From Oehlia diaphana (Eukaryota > Glomeromycota > Glomeromycetes > Glomerales > Glomeraceae): a stretch of DNA of 64,000 nucleotides. The first letter of the stretch is position 1, and every line of letters starts with the position of its first letter. The stretch covers positions 25,550-89,549 of the forward strand of contig QZLH01000005.1 of assembly GCA_003833135.1 (NCBI GenBank). Direction: 5' to 3'. The notes under the pieces were generated by a model that saw nothing but the letters and a program-made list of their open reading frames with translations, had not been told where the DNA came from and did no database searches. This document shows, one piece after another, positions 57,905 through 64,000 of this stretch. Made by a program: the position numbers and the translations under genes.

Positions 57905-58696
57905 ATGGAAATCGGTCATAAACCATTAGAGAAAAGACAAGCTTCGGCTATGAGTGATAGCATATGTCGATTAGTGTTCAAGGGTTATCAACCAACTGGA
58001 CAACTATTATGTTGTGAGGCAGGTAATACCTGTTTGGGTAATGCACCCATTTGTTCTTCCACTAGTAGAATGGTACAATGTTGGAATATTAATCAATTAG
58101 GTTCTTGTAAGAGAAAGGATACTTTGGCCAAGACAGTTTGTCAATATCAGGATGGTATTTATTGTCTCAAAGGAGAAACTGACGAGCTGTATGATCGTGG
58201 AATATTAGCATGGAGTGCAATAGATTTGATATTAAGTCGTAATATTTATCCCTATTCATTTAATGGCTTTACTATGAATTATGGTAATTTTCCCAACCCC
58301 GTCCTTAATCCAAAACCAAAAGAAATCTTGGTCTGCTCTGACGCCATGGCTTCGGGAATATGTCAAATTCGGGGCGATTTCGGGTATAAAACTTTTAATT
58401 ATCAAGTGGAAGTATGCAATGGTTTGATAGACATCATAAATTCTCCTCCAAAAATAGCAAAAGCTATTACTACCATTACTGAGCAAGTTACGACCACCTT
58501 ACCTCCGGAAACTATTACTACTACCTCCATTAAACTCACTACGTCCATTTTAACTCCAGAAACTAAAACTACTACAGTAACAGCAGCAGCGCCCAGTAGT
58601 GGTTTATCGAATTATTCAGAGATATCTTCTCTACCGCTTGTAATATTACTAGTTACTATTTTAGTAAATACGATCGTGATGAAATTAAGAATTTAA
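57905..58696 (+). CDS. 12-cysteine anchored protein, member 4
   Basis: 263 residues, single exon. Head MEIGHKPLEKRQ, then SICRLVF, QLLCCEAG, NTC, APICSS, VQCWN, GSCKRK, TVCQY, IYCLKG; a short spacer (FPNPVLNPKPKE); VCSDAMASGICQI, EVCNGLIDIINSPPK; a Thr-rich stretch (EQVTTTLPPETITTT); and a C-terminal hydrophobic segment (about 238-258) ending VMKLRI. About 2.8 kb downstream of member 3 and most similar to it, including 5' flanks, which indicates a tandem duplication. The EKRQ head resembles the end of a pro-region cut by a Kex2-type protease, yet no signal peptide is encoded just upstream in frame. Function unknown. Confidence 0.87.
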   Translation: MEIGHKPLEKRQASAMSDSICRLVFKGYQPTGQLLCCEAGNTCLGNAPICSSTSRMVQCWNINQLGSCKRKDTLAKTVCQYQDGIYCLKGETDELYDRGILAWSAIDLILSRNIYPYSFNGFTMNYGNFPNPVLNPKPKEILVCSDAMASGICQIRGDFGYKTFNYQVEVCNGLIDIINSPPKIAKAITTITEQVTTTLPPETITTTSIKLTTSILTPETKTTTVTAAAPSSGLSNYSEISSLPLVILLVTILVNTIVMKLRI

Positions 58697-61600
58697 CAGT
58701 TTTTTTTTTTATATGGTCTCATATATATTTACATATACTGTATTGAGGTAAAAAAAAACGCAAAATAAGGAGGCCGACGGCCACGTGTAGTTTGGATAGC
58801 GGGACCTGAAGAAAAATGTAATTGGCTAGTGAACGATTTAGAGATAATTTTAAAGATTTCAAAAGTAATTACAATAACTATTTTTAATAAATTTACGTAT
58901 GACAAATACTTACTTATGTACTGTTGATCAAAAAGAATATTCCTTTTATTATTTCGAGAAAAGTATTAATGTCATATGGAACCAATGCTTTTATTTAGTG
59001 GCAGACTTTATAATCATATCACGTGAAATGAATTTTATTGGTTAACGTATATTTATAATTATGCTATATGATGAAATACAGATGGTGTGACTTATCTAAA
59101 GCTTTCTCCAAATCATAATCATCCCAAATATCATCGTCCTAAAATTATCAAATATTTATCCCAAATTTTCTTCAGTAATTTGTATTTTTTTTTCTTAATT
59201 GCTTGCTTTTCGTGACATTTTGCATGCAGATATACAATTTTTTTTTTTTACTTTTAATACTGATCGGTGTAATGAAAAAGGATTGCTTTTTTTTTAAGAT
59301 TTATTGCAATTTAAGAAATTTTGGTAATTTTGGTAATTTTGGGCCACTTTATGATGGCCAAATTTGACATATAATTAATAAAAATACCTGATTTTGATTT
59401 TATATATTTAATGTTAATAATTACTTAACCAGAAAAGCTCTATCATATAAAAGATAATGACCTGATCTATCACTTAAAAGAGAGTTTATTTAAAATAATT
59501 CTATTCTTTTGGAGTCATGTGATAAAATGTGGTTGGTGCGCACCATACATACTATTAAAAATATTGTATATTCTTACATAATTAATTCAACGCGTAAAGC
59601 TATCTATTCCAAAAATAAATAAATAAATAAATAATTTGTCGCAAATTAAAGCTTCTTAGCGTGTCAAAATAAATTTGTGACGGTCAAAATTTGAGATACG
59701 GTACAACTACGCTATACCTAATATAGTCTAATCCGGTCAATTCTTTTAAAATTAAATTAAAAATCTCGCTTGATTCTGATTTTATTATGTATTAAATTTT
59801 ATTTTTGACAATGAAAAAACAGATAATTAATGATTAATAATCAAAATTAAATAATTATTACTAATTATTATATTATTATTATATTATAAATCTAAGATTG
59901 CTTCATAGAAGGAAATATTTTTTTAAAATTATATAAAGGTATGAAGCAATATAATTATTTAATACTTGCGGTTTATAAGAGTTTTTTTACCATAAAAATT
60001 ACTGTGCCGCGTTTATTTTTTTAGCTTTGTGGTATAATTACAACAGATTATTTAAAGCAAACGAGTTCTTAAAGGTTAAATAAGGTCATTCTGCAGGTAT
60101 GAGACTATTTAAATAATAATTTTCATTAAATTAGTTTGAATATTTATGAATTTATACTTATTTCTTTATTATATTCTATACAGATTAGCAGATACTTTAT
60201 TTATTCAACAAATTAGTTTTATTTAACCAAAGTGTTTAAATTATATGATACAGTTACTTAATGGACATAAAAGTATTCATATATTGATTTTATTGATTTT
60301 ATTGTACTTGGGTTATAATTAGTATTTATAGAGTTAAACGAGGTAAACGACACTTTTTGTAATTGTACATATGAGTCTTATGAATATTTTGTTTATTTAC
60401 TATTAAAATTTAATAAATTATAAACTGAATATAACATATCAAGAGTCAAAAAAAATTTTCTTTTTTGTATGTAAAATAAATATTTTTTTTTTTTTCACGA
60501 AACCACAAGATTTGTGGCTACGATTTTTAAGTCAATCACATTTAAGAAAAAGGGAATCGTATACCCAGGGTACATGTTTTGCTTTTATATTAAATTTATT
60601 TTATTAGTTATGTACATTGCGATAAATCCGGTATTAAAACTTAAGCTTTAGAACACATGACACAATCACATGTCTCTAGGCGTTATATACTTCTGACCAT
60701 CGAATTAGTTATACCCATTTAACAGTCCTAACGCTAGATGTGAAATAGGTGAACTCATGGTTTTGCCTAGTTATAGTTAAATCTTTTTATTTAATAAAAA
60801 GAAAACATAATTCACCTAAGAGATTACGTAGAAATTAATTTTTTTGAAAAATTTCAAGATTAACAAGAAATTTCTCAAGTCTTAACGTTAATAATAAACT
60901 ATTATATAAAAAGTCCAAAATATGACTTTGTGTTAAGAAATTTTGAATCTTTTATGTAATCGGTTTCTTTTATTTGATGAAAATGTTCCTTCCATCGCTC
61001 GTTATCGAGAATGAGGTTTGATGTTTTTTTTAGTTAAGAATTGTTATTTTTTTTTTTTTTTGCTAACATTTTATTTTATTCATGATTTAATTCATACTTT
61101 GGAAAAAGAATGATACAAATTTCGTGGCTCGAAATATTTATTAGTTTACCTCTAAATGATAACCATATTTTCAGAATTCCATCATATTGAGGTCGTACAA
61201 ACTACTGAAAATCGAATTGCAAGAGACGATTTTTTTTGTTTAGTTAATAAATACTACGTATTTAAATATTAAAATATTTTTGTCGAAATAATTTTCTATT
61301 TTATATTAATTAAATGAAAGTTCAAGATCTTTTAATTTCCAGACACGTATCTAAAACGAAATTTATTTTTGGTCTAACGGCTTGATAATCTATTTCATGG
61401 TTCGAGAATTAGGTAAAGAATAACGTTTAAATTCTAAAAATGTAAAAATGAATTAAAGGCGATTAATTATTGAAGATCGAATGAAATAATATCAAAGATG
61501 GATCCTGTATGAATAATACATACTCTAATTATAAAAATTTTGGCATAGGTATACTATGTATGTGCGGGAATCGGTTAAATTACAGTATTTCAAGAATAAT

Positions 61601-61880
61601 GGGCAAAAAAAAATAATAATTATTATCAAATAAGTATTAAATAGACAAATCATGGTCTAATCTCGATATCGATAAATTTTTAATAAAAAGCCATTGAAAT
61701 ATTTCAAAAGATATTTGTATTAGTATACCAAATTTTCAATTACTCCAATCGCTTTTTTTTAATAAAGATAAATTCTTAAGTTTTTATTTATTGTAAATAC
61801 AGTTTTATAAATATAAATATAAAATTAAAAACTAATAATAATTAAATGTGTAAGTAATTAATCCAAAACATCATCAATAA
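58697..61880. other. long AT-rich intergenic region
   Basis: A CACGTG core with ATTTTATTGG six bases on lies at 59018-59041. AAATAAATAAATAAATAAAT lies at about 59615-59634. The poly-T runs at 60483-60496 and 61048-61061 carry no meaning I can see. No gene or TIR element was recognised in about 3.2 kb. Confidence 0.45.
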
Positions 61881-63897
61881 CTAAATGTCAAACCCGATTT
61901 CTTTGGTAGTATAATAATCTACACATATTTTAAATGAAAATTAGCAACTTAATTACTAGTAATTGTTATTGATCGTAATACTATTACTTACCATTGTTGT
62001 TAAATTTATTAAATTTGCTAATATTAACATTATTATCAATGTCAAATTCAAGTTCTTTTGACAAATAATCTAAAGGAGGATAAAATTTGGTTAAATTATG
62101 ATATTAAAACAAACAAACCCGCGCAAAAATAAATTTACCATCGTTTTTGTTTAATTTAATTTTTTTAATGGTTTTATCTAAAATAATTTTTAAGAATAAA
62201 AAAAAATAATAATTATAAAAATATGATCAATTAACTTATTAATAGTTTAATGTTTTTTTTTTACCATTATTTCCAGTGTCTTCAATCAAATTATCATCAC
62301 GTTTTCTTTTATCCTCTTAAAAGAGTTTTGTAAGATTATTAGTATTTAGATAATGACTATAAGAAATCAAAACTAATTATTAAGTTTAAATAAAAGATAC
62401 CATTAAAAGGTTTAAATCCTAAAATAAAATAAACATATTAGTACTTTTTTTTTAAAAAAAAGAAGGAATAATCAAATTAGTAAAATAGTAATTCTTACTT
62501 TGAATCTTTAAACTTCTGGTTGATTCTGCAGATTTTATCATTGCACTTAATGGCCTGCTTTTATAGATGGCATTTGGATTATTTACTACAGGTCCAATAT
62601 CTGGTGACTTTATAATTTTTTTATATTCTTTAAAAAAATATAATTTACCATCACTGTCAAAAATCTTAGAGAGATCATTGGCTGTTGGTCTTTTATTTGA
62701 ATCAGAGTGCCAACATTCTTTCATCAATTCAACATAACCTTCAGGTGCATTTGTAACAATTGGAGGACGAACTCCATCACATATTTCGATAATAAGTTCT
62801 GCGTCATGATTTTTATCCCAAAAAGGTCTTCTACCTGTCATTAATTCCCACATAATCATACCATAACTATATATATCTGAAGCTTTAGTATATTTTTATC
62901 CTTGAAGAACCTCTGGAGCAACATAAGGAATAATTCCATATATCTCATTTTCATCATCCAATGATTCAATTGCTGATTTACTTAATCCTAAATCACCTGT
63001 TATTGCTGAAAAAGGACTTAGGACAAAAATATTTCCACTATGATAATCTTTGTGGATTATATTTGCATTATGAATGTTCTCAAGTCCAAATGCAATTCCT
63101 TGCAAAATACTTAGCTTATTATACCAAGAATAAGTAAAAAAATATTCAGCTATATAACGTGCTAAATCTCCCATAACATAATATTTTGTAATTATCATAA
63201 AATTTTTGGTAATAGGATTTTGGGTAATTCCATAATATATGTTGATTCTATTATAAACACTAATGTTCACATAATATTTTTCAAGTTTGCGATCCTTTTT
63301 AGCATTTTTTCTAACAGGTTTCCATTTTGAAACGAAATCGTAATATACCTTGAGCTAAAAAAATAAATTCAATTATTTATTGACTTGCATCAAAAATTAA
63401 TTATTTAAAATTTATATGGAATACTGTACCTCATTTAACTCCCTAGAATTTATGCTCTCAGAATTATTAAGTTCTTTAAGTGCAACTATCGTTTTACCAT
63501 AATAATCATACTTTTGTTTTTCTTCATTCCAATTAGTTATTGGACCATCAATCCAAGTAGCCTTATAAATTTTGCTAAATCCTCCTTCGGCAATAAATTC
63601 TATATCCTTAAATTTTTCATAAGGAACGAATTCCATTCCCCCCTCTTTTTTACAGTAATTAGTTAACGTGAATTTTATAAAATCATCAATAACTTTATTT
63701 CCACTTAACGGAATCTTATTTGCTTTATAACATTGATAACAAATCTGATCGGTTTCATTGAAAGCTTTTCTTCTTCGTTTGCATCCATTACATTTCTTAA
63801 ATATTGATTTAAGCGTAGTTTGTATCGGATGATTTAAAGGTACATCACTCGATATTAAAAAGTCGGTTTTTAATTTATAGTTAGTTTGTTGGTCCAT
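61881..63897 (-). pseudogene. TKL-like protein kinase with one nonsense codon
   Basis: Seven exons (63430-63897, 62499-63354, 62401-62418, 62265-62315, 62139-62177, 61992-62069, 61881-61918) add up to exactly 516 codons with consistent phases. The only defect is a TAA at 62896-62898, where paralogues have CAA in LQGQKYTKAS just after APEVL. CNGC and CYQC form the zinc-ribbon-like element. EGGFSKIY, VALKEL, HKDYHSGNIF, GDLGLSK and APEVLQG are intact; after the stop come SDIYSYGMIMWE and IYKSRPLSAMIKSAES. An extra insert of about 30 residues (KWKPVRKNAKKDRKLEKYY) lies early in exon 2. Truncation would leave about 272 residues and remove the C-lobe. Either a very young pseudogene, a polymorphic null, or a sequencing error. 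Confidence 0.88.
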
Positions 63898-63947
63898 AAT
63901 TTTTCCGTTTAAAATTAATTTAGAGAATCCAAAATAAAAACCCTATG

Positions 63948-63955
63948 TTTATATA
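63948..63955 (-). promoter_or_regulatory. TATA box of the 61.9-63.9 kb kinase
   Basis: TATATAAA on the minus strand, 51-58 bp upstream of the ATG. It matches the position and sequence of the box before the intact paralogue at 20254. Confidence 0.5.
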
Positions 63956-64000
63956 TACTTTTTTTTTTTAAAGAATTCTTTATTCGAATATAAAAAATTC

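Overview
The window is AT-rich eukaryotic DNA with short GT..AG introns, dispersed genes and many decayed repeats. It carries an expanded family of TKL-like protein kinases with an N-terminal CxxC...CxxC element, a BTB-BACK-TLDc protein, Sel1-repeat proteins, and remains of hAT, MULE-like and LTR elements. This combination is typical of arbuscular mycorrhizal fungi and fits Rhizophagus irregularis or a close relative; that assignment is inferred from gene content, not from a search. Two assembly gaps (24799-25422 and 37684-38412) both sit inside transposon-like inverted repeats.

Layout. 0-3 kb: two decayed kinases on the minus strand. 4.5-5.35 kb: a fold-back element. 7.0-8.6 kb: an intact BTB-BACK-TLDc gene between two inverted copies of a dispersed repeat. 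11.2-12.0 kb: a four-exon, 144-residue chromo-like protein that simple ORF calling misses. 13.9-22.9 kb: a tandem kinase array on the plus strand, with one intact member (20254-22027) and three broken ones. 24.7-25.5 kb: a gapped hAT-like element with an 8-bp target duplication. 26.5 kb: first member of a 12-cysteine, C-terminally anchored family. 29.8-33.7 kb: a Sel1-repeat/kinase fusion of about 1295 residues with one 1-nt lesion. 34.8 and 48.0 kb: two solo-LTR-like copies. 37.4-38.8 kb: a MULE-like element with a 10-bp target duplication. 39.2-40.8 kb: an FAD-dependent monooxygenase. 45.5-46.9 kb: a BED-finger/Sel1 fusion. 49.1-50.2 kb: a decayed MULE-like transposase. 50.5-58.7 kb: three further genes and one relic of the 12-cysteine family (another relic lies at 41.5 kb). 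55.3-55.9 kb: a second hAT-type element. 61.9-63.9 kb: a kinase gene whose seven-exon structure is complete except for one nonsense codon.

Two gene families dominate. The kinases keep a plausible catalytic core (HKD or HGD, DLG, APE), share a tail motif of the form Y(K/T)SR, and in two members end in a run of very short phase-1 exons of lengths divisible by three. The 12-cysteine proteins have a constant head, a variable low-complexity spacer, a second cysteine block, a Ser/Thr-rich stretch and a terminal hydrophobic segment. Their function is unknown to me and they are the best candidate here for something undescribed. No rRNA, tRNA or CRISPR was recognised.
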